Source: Cryptomeria japonica (lineage: Eukaryota > Streptophyta > Pinopsida > Cupressales > Cupressaceae). Taken from it: 64,000 nucleotides of DNA. Every line of letters begins with the position of its first letter. Position 1 is the first letter of the stretch. Both the position numbers and the translations under genes were made by a program. Of this stretch, positions 45,281-56,696 are shown one piece after another. The notes below the pieces were generated by a model. The model ran no database searches and was not told the DNA's origin. It saw nothing but the letters and a program-made list of their open reading frames with translations. The stretch lies in assembly GCF_030272615.1 (NCBI RefSeq), contig NC_081405.1, positions 652,074,920 through 652,138,919 of the forward strand, given 5' to 3'.

Positions 45281-46029
45281 TGTAGGTGATTGAAGGTATT
45301 GTCATTGATGGCAACCTTGCAATCCTATGGCATCGGCAGGCACTGACATCGACATATAGTTTACCGGCAACAACAAAGATTATTACGGGCACCCCAACTG
45401 ACAGGATTTTGTTTATTACATTTTGTATTTAATTGTAATATTTTTTGTAAGCTGACAAGGCAAATTATAATAGGACTCATATATAAGTATGAGATCTTAT
45501 AGATCATTTAAGAGATGTGGACATGGTTATATTATTGGAGAAGTAATATGCGAATATTAAGGCAGATTTTGGAGTAAGGTTTATGGTTTTTTTGTGAGTT
45601 TAAACTAGTACTGAACTTGGCATAGCAGATGCTGAACTGAAGCAGTACATGATATTGGATTTGCATAATCCATTTTTGTAAGTCAGTGAGACTTCCCTTT
45701 TTGTAATTAAGCAGTGAGCTTTAGGCAATTGGCCTTCCTGCATGTGCAGGCCCCTATTGTAAGTAATATTCATTTATTGGCCAGTGAATGAATATTATGG
45801 GTCATAAATCCCACCGAGGTTTTTCCCACACCGGGTTTCCTTGTTAAAAATATTGTGTTATGGTGTGCTTTCTATGTTGTGGCTACTGTTCTTATTTACT
45901 ACATTAATTCTTGTTTACCGGTACACTATTTTGGAATGCAATTTGTTTAATACAATTATAAAATCTTAAAAATGGCAAGATACTAATTCACCCCCCACCC
46001 CCCTCTCAGTATCTTTGGGAATCCTAACA
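45281..46029 (+). repeat. 5' LTR of element E
   Basis: 749 bp, TGTAGGTGATTG to GGGAATCCTAACA, with TTGTCATTGATGGCAA at 45299-45314, AGGCCCCTATTGTAAG, and CACCCCCCTCTCAG-like runs near the end. Related in blocks, not in full, to the LTRs of B and C. Confidence 0.75.
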
Positions 46030-46031
46030 AT

Positions 46032-46043
46032 TGGTATCAGAGC
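46032..46043 (+). other. Primer-binding site of element E
   Basis: TGGTATCAGAGC, a perfect match to the initiator-Met tRNA PBS consensus. Confidence 0.85.
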
Positions 46044-46100
46044 CCGGTCCTCTTTTTTCAAAAGCCTAACAACTTGAGGAAGATTCTGACACTGCTACAG

Positions 46101-47212
46101 ATGGAAAACTTGAGAAAGCAATTGGAAACAACTCTTTCAGATTATGATGCAAAAAAGTTGAAAAATATGAAACTTGAAGATGATCTGAAGATTGCATAGG
46201 AAATCATTCAAACACTTCAAGAAAATCTCACTATTGCTAGGAAAAAAAGAAGAGAACTTCATGAGAAGATACAGAGTGATGTTGATGAAAAATAAACTCT
46301 TGATGATCTTGTAAGCAAGATGAAGCAAGAAAATATGACCTTGAGGAATGAGATGCAAGATATAACTATGAGATTTTGTAAAGACATTGAAGATAGGAAG
46401 AAGAATGAAGATGACTTGACTATGAGAATCAATGATGCTAGAAATGAAAATCTAAGACTTAGTCATGAAAATGATATGTTGAAGACATATATGATTCACT
46501 TGGACCATGATAAAATAGAACTCATGAGATAGAAAAGATTTCTTGGAAAATGAGTTGGCTATTGCAAATCAAAATAAGGAGAAATTCAAGAAAAGTTAAG
46601 AAGAACTTGATGTCATGCTGAAAAATCAGAAACCTAATGGAGATACTAATGGTCTTGGCTTTGAAGTTGGTGAAAGCTCCGGTACTGCAAACAATCATGA
46701 TCACAATAAACTAGTAAGACAACCTAATGCCTACAAATTTAATGGGAAGTTCTTTAACTATAACAAGTATGGTCATAGAGAAAAACAGTTTAGATCTAGA
46801 AACTATCAGAACACTAATGCACCCACTGATCAATGTTCTAAATGCAAAAAAATGGTCACAATTCAGAAAATTGCAGAATGAATGTAAGATGCTATGTTTG
46901 TGGAAGATTTGGACACTTATCTAATCAATGCAGAACACATACTGGCATAAGATATGGAAAAGCTATTTAGAAAAATAATGTGACTTGTTATGCTTGTAAC
47001 AAGATTGGACATATTGCAAAATTTTATAGAAGAAAGGCATCACTAGCAAATAACAAATGACCCAGTTTGAAAGGTAAAGAGAAGGTTGATGAGGTAAAGC
47101 AAGAATTTTCAAAACAATGGATTAGAAAGTCAGATCAGAATATTAATGAAGTTATTCCTTCATGGGTAGAACAGAGTATCACTCCACTGATAGGAGATTC
47201 TTCATCTAACTG
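46101..47212 (+). pseudogene. Gag-like coiled-coil/zinc-knuckle protein (copy E)
   Basis: Starts at the ATG at 46101 with a long charged coiled coil parallel to the B copy (NEMQDITMRFCKDIEDRKKN versus the B equivalent NEMQAITMRMSKEIEDQKKN). Stops occur near 46197, 46293 and 46530, with a frame change before 46615. The hinge GLGFEVGESSGTANN is conserved. The four knuckles are decayed: the first reads FNYNKYGHREKQF, the second keeps CSKCKK, and the last reads CYACNKIGHIAKFY with the final Cys replaced by Tyr. It ends with a stop at 47210. Confidence 0.7.
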
Positions 47213-47513
47213 AAAAGAAATCCCTTGGGGGTATGGAAACAAGTTTAAAACATGCTAGTTTACCCTCAGTTGATGGTAAGAAGATGAAATTCTTCTTTAC
47301 CGGCAGATGAGTTAAGTTTTTACTTAACCGACGGGCATTTATTGTGGTAGTTGAAGGAAATGACATTATAAAGAAAGTGTTTTTCACTCTTTCTCACTCA
47401 CCAAGCATTCAAATTTCCTTAGACCACGGAAAATCCGAGCGAAGGCATCCAGAGTGAAGTGAAGAAAATCATTAAAGCATTCAAACCTAAAGGCAGATTA
47501 AGGTATTTATACA

Positions 47514-48273
47514 ATGGCTTCCTCCTCTGCACCTGAGTTCATTGCAAACCCTATTGTAATTGAAGTGGTTAAATGCCCTAGGCCCATATTTAAGATAATA
47601 CCTGAAATAGTGAAGAAGGATGATACCCTAGGAGCATTTTCTAAAATACCCAAAGGAGTTGCTTATGCTGAAGACCCTAGGATTTACATACATTGTTATA
47701 TTGAGGAACTTGGTGCTAATGAGATCATGAACATGTATAGGACTATAATCTGTGATGAGAATGGTAATGTGAAACCAGAACACAAGATAATTGAAACCCT
47801 AGGTTTTGTGGAGATACTTAGAATTCTTGATTTTCCCAAGGAATTTATAAGGATTGCACTTAGCAAAGTTCATGGGGAGTTCTTTTGGCTAGATTCCATC
47901 CATAAGATAACAAAAGAAGCAATTAGGGCAGTGACTAGCTTACCTTCCATCGGTAGTAGACCAGAAAAAGGAAAGAAGGTCTTTAACGACACTATGATGA
48001 CCCTAACCAACACAACATATGACAACAAATCCTTGAGAGTCAATGATGTGAAGGATATCAATGTAAGATTCATTAGCATGATTATAGGATACAAGACTAC
48101 ACATGCCAACAGACTAAACTCTATTTCTAGTTTATGTATCAAAAGTGCTTATGACATGGTAAACAGTAATGCAAAAATTGACATATGTGAATGACTGAAG
48201 GATGAACTAATTGACAATCTGAAGAAAATTAAATGTGATAAGAAAGCCACATTTAGATTTGGTAACTTACTTG
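47514..48273 (+). pseudogene. Long unknown ORF of pol-less family (copy E), N-terminal part
   Basis: The best preserved N-terminus of the family: a clean frame from the ATG at 47514 to 48191, then a TGA and continued similarity to 48273. Pieces shared with copies B, C and D include EELGANEIMNMYRTIICDE, a GEFFWLDSIHKITKEAIRAV helix, VRFISMIIGYKT, and the helix LIDNLKKIK. It looks like a globular helical domain; I cannot name a family. It is split at codon level by the insertion of element G, and the C-terminal part continues at 53969. Confidence 0.7.
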
Positions 48274-49710
48274 TGTTGGATATCATTGTCATATGATGAA
48301 CCGATATGTTGATATGATGATAATGTATGTTGTCATTGATGTCAATAAGTGTAAGTCAATCGGTATGAAGATTGAAGAAGTTGGTAAACCGATATGAAGA
48401 GGCATGAGAAGATTAAGTGAACCAGTGTTGGGGTTTCACTAAGTGTGATTACCAGTTGGTAGTCTAAGCTCTATGGTTATTGATTTGACAATCTAGCTTG
48501 TGTGATGAACTGATGATACTATGTGATGAGTTAGCTAAGAGATGTGATCGAGGTGCCACGTCAGCTTTGTGCGTGTGAAGGGTTGAGGCATAAGAAGATC
48601 AACCGCATTTGAAGTCTACCTCAAGAATGATCATTCTTCTTAGTGGCATAACAAGAAAGTGTGATGGGTTACTAATTCCCATCAACGGTAATGAATGAAC
48701 GATACAAATTGTCTTGTGATCTGTTTGAAATTGTAATGCTCTATGCAATATGTTTGGATGGTCAGGATTGGACCGCCTGTATTGTAAACCTAAGATACTT
48801 AGGGTTTAGGGTTTATGTTACCAACCTATATGTTGTCTATAATGTCGATGATGTTTGTTATTGTAAATTTGTTAGCAAATTTTGTGTGTATGTATCCGAG
48901 TAAAGAGATACTTGATACTTGCCAGACCAGTAAGAGGTAAACTACAGAGTGTGATTGCAGAGTAGAGGATATGAAAAAGATCTGCCTTGGCATGTAGTGT
49001 TGTTATCAGATTGTAGTTTTTCCTATTGTCTTCTAATCATTTCAATAGATGCAAAATCCCTTTACCAGATAGCTTTAACAAGCTTATTGTAAAACCTGTA
49101 ACCAGGTGACTCAAGATCATTGAGTTCTTTAAATCCTCTAGCAAGGTAACCTTTAACAGGGTTTCAACCTTTAACAGGGTATATAGCCATCCCTTAATCA
49201 GGTGATCTCTAACAGGATTAGTTCCTAGTAGAACCTTATTGTAAAGTCTTTAACTAGACTAGGCTCCTAACAGGGCGAGCTTCGAAAGAGTTCAAAACAA
49301 GCTTGTGGGTATTCATCCCCATCATGGTTTTTCCCATTTGGGTTTCCACGTGAAAAATCTGTGTGTTATGTGTTATGCATTTTCCATGTGATGTTTATGA
49401 AGTATTTGGTTGAAGGATTATGCATGTAGGGTTAATAGGTTATGGTATTTTTAGTTTACCACATGCATATGTTTTTGGGTGAAGTTGATGTTGCATAATC
49501 GATTGTATTTGAAGTATTCAGACCTATCAGTTTATGGTGTCTTGTGTCTTACTGTGTTTAACCAGTATTGCCATGGTTAAGTTCGGTAATGGTGATAACC
49601 AATTAGTTTTTCTTTAGCAAGATAAGTTGTTAAGAGAGATTTTATCTATACTGATTCACCCCCCCATCTCAGTACCGGTTGGGGTATCTGATGTTCGTCC
49701 TTATTCATCA
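48274..49710 (+). repeat. 5' LTR of element G
   Basis: Contains TTGTCATTGATGTCAA at 48330-48345, the phrase GGTTTTTCCCATTTGGG near 49325, and a stretch (about 49090-49290) dense in CCTTTAACAGGGT-type short inverted repeats. It has one extra copy of an 18-bp phrase (around 49167) relative to the 3' LTR. Confidence 0.9.
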
Positions 49711-49712
49711 AT

Positions 49713-49724
49713 TGGTATTAGAGA
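49713..49724 (+). other. Primer-binding site of element G
   Basis: TGGTATTAGAGA, two or three bases from the initiator-Met tRNA consensus. Confidence 0.7.
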
Positions 49725-49818
49725 ACCTCTAGGCCCTCAGTGATATAAGCTTAACCGCTTGAGGTAAAATATCCTACTGTAATGATGAAGAGGTAAGGTC
49801 CTAAGTTCATCTTTTTTA

Positions 49819-52344
49819 GCAGAAAATTTACTTGATCTTGTGCATAGTGATTTGTGTGGTCCTATTAAAACTAGAAGCATTCAGGGAGATAGGTATTTTA
49901 TGATTCTTACTAATGACTTCTCAAGAATGATGTGGGTCACATTCTTGAAAGACAAGTCTCAAGCATTTGGAAAGTTAAAAGCTTTCATAGCATTAGTAGA
50001 GAAAGAAAGTGGTAAAAAGATAAAATGCCTGAGAACTGATCAAGGAGGAGAATTCACTTCTGATGAATTCAATAAGTACTGTGAAGATAACGGTATAAAG
50101 AGATAATTGTCTGCCCTAAGGACATCACAACAAAATGGTGTAGTAGAAAGAAATAACAAGATTGTAGTTGAAGCAGCAAGAACAATGTTGATCCAAGGAA
50201 AGGTTGCTCACACTTTTTGGAGAGAAGCGATGAGCACTGTAGTCTACACTATGAACTGGGTACTGATCAAGAAAGGCAAAGATAAAACCCCTTATGAGTA
50301 TTGGACCGGGAAAACTCCCACTGTGAGTTACTTTAAAGTGTTTGGTAGTAAGTGCTATATCAAGAGAGGTGAGCATTTGAGAAAATTTGATGCAAAATTT
50401 GATGAAGGAATATTTCTGGGATATTCCACTAAGAGCAAAGCTCTCAAGTGCTACAACAATAGAACATAGAAGATTGTTGAAAGTATCAATTTCAGGGTTG
50501 ATGAATCCCTTGAGGAACCTGAGGTAACATGTAGCGAAAAAGTAGAAGATGAACTGGGTATAGCCTTCTGGGAACCAGTTAAGAAAGAAACTTGCAAAGA
50601 TCTTAGTGTTCTTCTATTGGTAGAAGCCACAGTAAGAGAAGAAGAAGAGGTTAGTGAGGAAGGAGAAGAAAAACTAGTAGATCAGGCTAGAATCATTCCT
50701 AGATATGTAAAGCTACACCATGATCCAAAGAAAATCATAGAAGATAAAGATGCAGGGATACTCACTAGAAGAAAAGTGAAAGAAAACTCTTGCATAATTT
50801 CTGAATTTGAACCCAAGACTTCAAAAGAAGCTCTTACAGATGAAGACTAGATTAAAGCAATGGAAGAGGAGCTAGATCAGATAGAAAAGAATGCAACATG
50901 GTCTTTGCTGCCCATACCAAAACTTAAAAATGTCATAGGTACCAAATGGGTCTTCTGGAATAAGCTAAATGAAGATGGCACAGTTGTCAGAAACAAGGCT
51001 AGGCTTGTATGCAAAGGATATGCTCAGGAGGAAGGAGAAGATTATGGAGAAAATTTTGCTCCTATGGCTAGATTAGAAAGTGTTCGAATGCTACTTGCAT
51101 TTATAGCATTTAAGGGATTTAAGGTCTATCAGATGGATGTGAAGTCTACTTTTCTGAATGGAATCCTAGAAGAAGAAGTGTACATAGAGTAACCAAAAGG
51201 GTTTGCCTTATCAGAAGATAGTGACATGGTGTGTAGATTACACAAAGCCCTGTATGGACTAAAATAAGCACCTAGGGCATGGTATGAAATATTACACTCT
51301 CATCTTGTGAAGATTGGATTTCAGAGAACAAGTGAAGATAGCAACATCTGCCTGAAATCAGAAGGTGATGAGATTTTGATTTGTGAAGTGTTTGTGGATG
51401 ACATAATTTTTGGAGGAGATGATAGAATGAGTCATGCATTTGCAGATGAAATGAAGAAAGAGTTTGAGATGTCTTTGATAGGAGTAATAAAATTCTTCAT
51501 TGGTTTACAGATTCAACAAATGAGAGAGGGTATATTTATTACCCAGTCCAAGTATGTCAAAGAAGTATTGAAAACATTTGGCATTGAGGAAAGTGAACTG
51601 GTTGGTACACTGATGGTAATTGGTTGTAAACTGACTAAAGAAGATGATTCAACACTAGTGAATGAAAAGGAGTATCGGTCAATGATTGGTAAACTACACT
51701 ATGTGGTGCACAACAGACTAGATATTGCTCATGTAGTGGGCATAGTAGCTCATTTTCAAAAATGTCTGAGAGAATCCCACTTGGTAGCTGTGAAGAGGAT
51801 TCTTAGATATCTAAAAGGAACAATTGATTATGGACTTTGGTATCCATATAATGGTGACTATAATCTCAAAGTATATGCCGATGTCGATTGGGCAGGTAAT
51901 GTGGATGACCGAAAAAGCACAACCGATGGAGTGTTCTTTCTCGATGGAAGATTAGTATCGTGGACAAGCAAGAAGCAGAGTTATACTTCTCAATCTATAG
52001 CTGAAGCAGAATATGTGGCAGCATTTATGAACTGCACTCAACCAATTTGGATGAAGCATGTATTGGAAGGTTTCAAGGTACCTGTACCTAAACTGGTGAA
52101 CATATTTTGTGATAATAGAAGTGCAATAAACATTTCCAAGAATCCAGTATTGCATGCTAGAACTAAGTACATTGAAATTAAGTATCATTTCTCGAGAGAG
52201 AAAGTTTAGAATAACGAGGTTATATTACAACATGTTTCCAGTAAGAAGCAGCTAGCAGATATATTCGTTAAGCCCTTACCGAAGACTACATTTACCTATT
52301 TGAGAGCCGAATTAGGGGTTTTGCCCCTTCATGAAGTCAAATAA
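49819..52344 (+). pseudogene. Ty1/copia integrase - reverse transcriptase - RNase H (six in-frame stops)
   Basis: A single frame of about 840 codons with no frameshift. Integrase core: LVHSDLCGP, LRTDQGGEF and QQNGVVERN, i.e. the D, D and E catalytic positions are kept. [16 protein letters not shown]-type box and VFVDDIIFGG. RNase H: YADVDWAGNVDDRKS and AEAEYVAAF, ending LPLHEVK and TAA at 52342. Internal stops are at 50104, 50467, 50848, 51190, 51265 and 52207; each sits where relatives have Gln or Trp, so each fits a single transition. The N-terminal integrase zinc finger, protease and gag are missing, so this copy was already defective before the stops. The IEFF/MSLIGVIKFFIGLQ style is Sirevirus/SIRE-like, but I would not fix the lineage by eye. 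Confidence 0.88.
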
Positions 52345-52559
52345 GGTTGTGTGCTCTCCGCATCAGTCAAATACTAAAGTGATAAATCTTTCAGGATTGA
52401 TGTGTTGAAGGATGCTACTCCTTAGGGGGAGCAACATAGTAGATTTTGGAAGCTTATGCCTCCACTTTGGCATTGTTGTCAAAGGGGGAGAAGATATTTG
52501 ATAATGCAGACAATTGCAATGCTACACTGAGTATTGCCATCAATGCCAAAGGGAGAGAT
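52345..52559 (+). other. Element G post-pol region with two PPT-like motifs
   Basis: Contains CCTTAGGGGGAGC (52421-52433), TTGTCAAAGGGGGAG (52476-52490) and the terminal AATGCCAAAGGGAGAG (52542-52557) before the 3' LTR. Confidence 0.65.
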
Positions 52560-53963
52560 TGTTGGATATCATTGGCATATGATGAACTAGTATGTTGATA
52601 TGACGATAATGTATGTTGTCATTGATGTCAATAAGTGTAAGTGAACTGGTATGTAGATTGAAGAAGTTGGTAAACTGGTATGAAGAGGCATGAGGAGATT
52701 CAGTGAACCGGTGTCGGGGTTTCACTAAGTGTGATTACCGGTTGGTAGTCTCAGCTCTATGGTTATCGGTTTGGCAATCCATCCTATGTGATGAACCGAT
52801 GATACTTTGTGATGAGTTAACTAAGAGATGTGATCGAGGTGTCACGTCATCTTTATGCACGTGAAGGATTGAGGCATAAGAAGATCGACCATGTTTGAAG
52901 TCTACCTTGGGAATGATCATTCTTCTTAGTGAATAAGAAGAAAGTGTGATGGGTTACTGATTCCCATGAGCGGTGATGAATGAATGATACAAATTGTCTT
53001 GTGATCTGTTTGAAATTGTAATGCTCTATGCAATATGTTTGGATGGTCAGTATTGGACCGCCTATGTTATAAACCTAAGATACTTAGGGTTTAGGGTTTA
53101 TGTTACTGACTTATATGTTGTCTATAAGGTTGATGATGTTTGTTATTGTAAAGTTATTGGAAAATGTTGTGTGTATGTATCCGAGTAAAGAGATACTTGA
53201 TACTTGCCAGACCAGTAAGAGATAAACTGCAGAGTGTGATTGCAGAGTAGAGGATATGAAAAGGATTTGCCTTGGCATGTAGTGCTGTTATCAGATCGTA
53301 GTTTTTCCTGTTGTCTTCTAATCATTTCAATAGATGGAAAATCCCTTTACCAGATAGCTTTAACAGGCTTATTGTAAAACCTATAACTAGGTGACTCAAG
53401 ATCATTGAGTTCTTTAAATCCTCTAGCGAGGTAACCTTTAATAGGGTATATAGCCATCCCTTAACCGAGTGATCTCTAATAGGATCGGTTCCTAGCAGAA
53501 CCTTATTGTAAAGTCTTTAACTGGACTAGGCTCCTAATAGGGTGAGCTTTGAAAGAGTTCAAAATAAGCTTGTGGGTATTCATCCCCACTGTGGCTTTTC
53601 CCATTTGGGTTTCCACGTGACAAATTTGTGTGTTATGGATTTTTCATGTGATGTTTATGAAGTATTTGGTTGAAGGATTATGCATGCAAGGTTAATAGGT
53701 TATGGTTTTTTTAGTTTACCACATGCATATGTTTTTGGGTGAAGTTGATGTTGCATAATTGATCGTATTTGAAGTATTCAAACTTATTAGTTTATGGTGT
53801 CTTGTGTCTTGTGTCTTACTATATTTAACCGGTATTGCCATGGTTAAGTTCAGTAATGGTGATAATCATTTAGTTTTTCTTTAGCAAGATAAGTTGTTAA
53901 GAGAGTTTTTATCTGTACTGATTCACCTCGGTTGGGATATCTGTTGTTCATCATTATTCATCA
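52560..53963 (+). repeat. 3' LTR of element G
   Basis: 1,404 bp, matches the 5' LTR. Differences include loss of one 18-bp phrase, a 9-bp duplication (TTGTGTCTTG near 53803) and deletion of the C-rich run near 53930. Confidence 0.9.
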
Positions 53964-53968
53964 ACTTG

Positions 53969-56696
53969 TATGTCTATTGCTATACATCACTAAGGAAGGT
54001 CCTAGTATAGGTAGAAAAGAATTTAGTTTTGACATGCCGGTAGGAAAACAACTTATGGATATCTTTAAAAAATGGGAGATGACAGGGAGAAGAACATAAT
54101 TGAACACTTTCTGGCACTAAAGGCTAGAATGAAGATTAGGGAAAGACTATCTCAGGCCATAGTTGACAAATACCAAAAGGAAATATGCTTTGTTATAAAG
54201 AAGGATGAAATCCGGATGGAGGCAGTGGTTCCAAGAATAATTTGGGTCACTGAAATGGGTTATGAGGTAGATGAGTACATAATAGAAACATATGCTAAAG
54301 CCCTCCTTGAAGCCCCTAGAGAACCAGCATAAGAAGTATTTGGAAATGCAAAAACTATTGAAAGCAAAGTTCAATCACAGAAACGGATAAAGAAAATAGA
54401 ACAAACAATTAGAAAAGTAACAAGACAGACAAAAGTAATCAAGGAAGATTTGCTGAATATTACTAGTATTATGGAGAGCGACTTGGAAGGATTACAACTA
54501 GAAACACATCTTTCATCGGTCGGTACCTCCTCTGATAGTGAAATACCGACAGTTTCAGAGAGTAGAAAGAAAAAGGAAACCTTCACCGGTACCTGCTCCT
54601 ACACCCAAGAGAACAAGATGGAAACAACAGGCAGTAAGGCCTTTGACAAAGAAAATGACACCCAGGAAGAAGAAGGAAAAACAAGTTATCCCTCCACTTG
54701 ACAATCTTTTGAATGAAGTTACTGAAGATGGAAACTTGTCAAATGTTAGCAAGTTGTATAGTATTTTTACAAATGAGAAAATGAAAGTATAGAAAACAGT
54801 GTTATTTTACACTTAGACATTTACAAGAAATTTTTTATAGAAGTTGTAGATGACTTACCAAGTGACTTGTACAAAAGATTAGATGCAAAAAGGTTAGCAA
54901 TTGTGGAATTAGACAAAAAGATTAAGGTAGAAAAACTACTTGTAGTTCACCCAGTAAAATCAGCAGAAAAAATTGATGAACTGATAAGTAAGGCAAACAA
55001 GACTGTATTTTCCACTAGTCACTGACATGTAGCTTTAATAACTGCCAGAGTGAATGAGATCATTGAAGAAACGACAGAAAAATGGGATATTTTCTTTGTG
55101 GAAAAGGAAAAGCAAGAAGAGCTTAAAAGACCAAATACTTTTAGAGTCTACCAAAAGGAAAAGGATAAAGGTAAAGGCAAGGTAGGTGGTCCTCTGAGCA
55201 TAAAAGTAACAAATAACTTGCCCCCACCTCCTTCTAATACTCCACTAGTTGAAACTGTTGATACACCACAGGTAACAGATAATGTTGAGAGTATGGAGAC
55301 AACGCATGAAGACACCAATCCTGATTTAGAGGTGTTATATACAATGAATATTGACACACAAGAAGTAAATATTGTGGTTGATAAGGAAACTGCTGAGAAG
55401 AAAGATGTGGCAACCGAGCCACCGGTAGAGAACATTGTTGTAGAGATACATGTTGAGGATACAGTTGGAAATGTTGAGATTGGGATTGAAACACATACTA
55501 AACAATCCACTAATCCCCTGGATACTGGAAAGACAGATATCATTGATGTACACACTGAAAAACCTACTGAGTTAGAGCAACTGGCTACTGATAATACAAT
55601 AAAATATGTTGAGATACCAATAGTAGACAGTTTAGAGGTACATACAGAGAAAACGGTAGATAATACTGAGACACAATTAGAAAAACCGACAATGGAAAAC
55701 ACAGAGAAACTGACTAAGGTATATTTTGAGAAACATGAAGAGAAAAAGGTTCAAACAGAGACAGTGCCACCAACAACAACTAAGAAATCCAAACCTTTGC
55801 TAGTTGAGATGCAGACTCAAACTGACCTACTTGAGGTCAACATAAGAAAAGAGGTTACTCACATCGGTGGATTGCAGATTGTTAAGGCAGTTGGATAGTC
55901 ATCTGGTTCCTCCTTAACAAAATTCAGACTAACAAATGTAACAGAGGTATTACTGGATTCCATCAAGAAAATCACAGAGTGTAATGCACAGGCATATAAG
56001 GCAATTGATGACACCATCCCAATTTTGAAATTGATTTCACCCAAGTGCAATGTGGAAAATAAAGATTCTTTGAGCCAATTAGACACATTGTCTAAATACA
56101 TAACCAACAACCTACTAACAGTAGATCAAATTAATGAAGAGACTTTCAGTGAGAAAATGAATAAAGAGAAAGAAAAATTCTTTGAAGAGTCAATAAAGAG
56201 ATGCAAGGATCACATCGATACATTATTACTGGCACTAGGAAAAACAATAATGGACTTTAAGAAATTGTACATGGATTCATGCAAGACAAACATTTTAACA
56301 CATGACATAGATAAAGAGATCAACAAAGCAAAAAAGGAAATAAATGATATTCCTGATAATCTCATAGGTTCATCTGAACCCATAATAGTAATAGAGCAGG
56401 AAATTGCAGGCTTTGAAGAGAAAACTGAAAAATTTGAAAAAGATAAGGAGAGATTAAAGTTTAAGGCTAAGGAACTCAAATGTAGATTAGGTATGAAACT
56501 AGACATCCTCATCTATTTGAGAAAAGAGATTTCTAAGGAACTTGTTATAGGACTTAAGACACCAGAAGAGAAAATGCACATACTCACCAGTAGCATCCAA
56601 AGAATAGAAGCAACATTGAAGGATAGTGAAAGGTTCACTAACAGCTTAAATTTTGCACTGGCAGATCTATATCAGATTGTAACCCACTGGTTATAA
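53969..56696 (+). pseudogene. Long unknown ORF of pol-less family (copy E), C-terminal part
   Basis: Continues the ORF interrupted at 48273. Ignoring element G and one TSD copy, the frame crosses the junction without a shift; the next break is an A-run near 54070. Order: AIVDKYQKEICFVIKKDEI and WVTEMGYEVD (54160-54280), matching copies B and C; a basic stretch; a variable E/T/V-rich linker (55050-55898) with repeated HTEK/VETV-like words; and a coiled coil (56025-56696) ending in a stop at 56694. The full copy would be about 1,160 codons. The linker is the least conserved part among copies. No enzyme motif recognised. Confidence 0.68.

Larger units (their letters stand above)
48274..53963 (+). 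mobile_element. Ty1/copia element G with both LTRs, lacking gag and protease
   Basis: LTRs 48274-49710 (1,437 bp) and 52560-53963 (1,404 bp), both TGTTGGATATCATT to TTATTCATCA. Flanked by a perfect 5-bp target-site duplication, ACTTG (48269-48273 and 53964-53968). PBS 49713-49724; PPT AAAGGGAGAGA before the 3' LTR. The 2.85-kb interior opens directly in the integrase core and has no gag, protease or integrase zinc-finger region. The LTRs are visibly similar throughout, and this is the latest clearly datable insertion in the stack. Confidence 0.92.

Noticed and set aside
55148-55702. Minus-strand open frame of 184 codons opposite element E
   Set aside because: Ser/Thr/Val-rich complement of the Glu/Thr-rich linker of the long ORF; no independent evidence.
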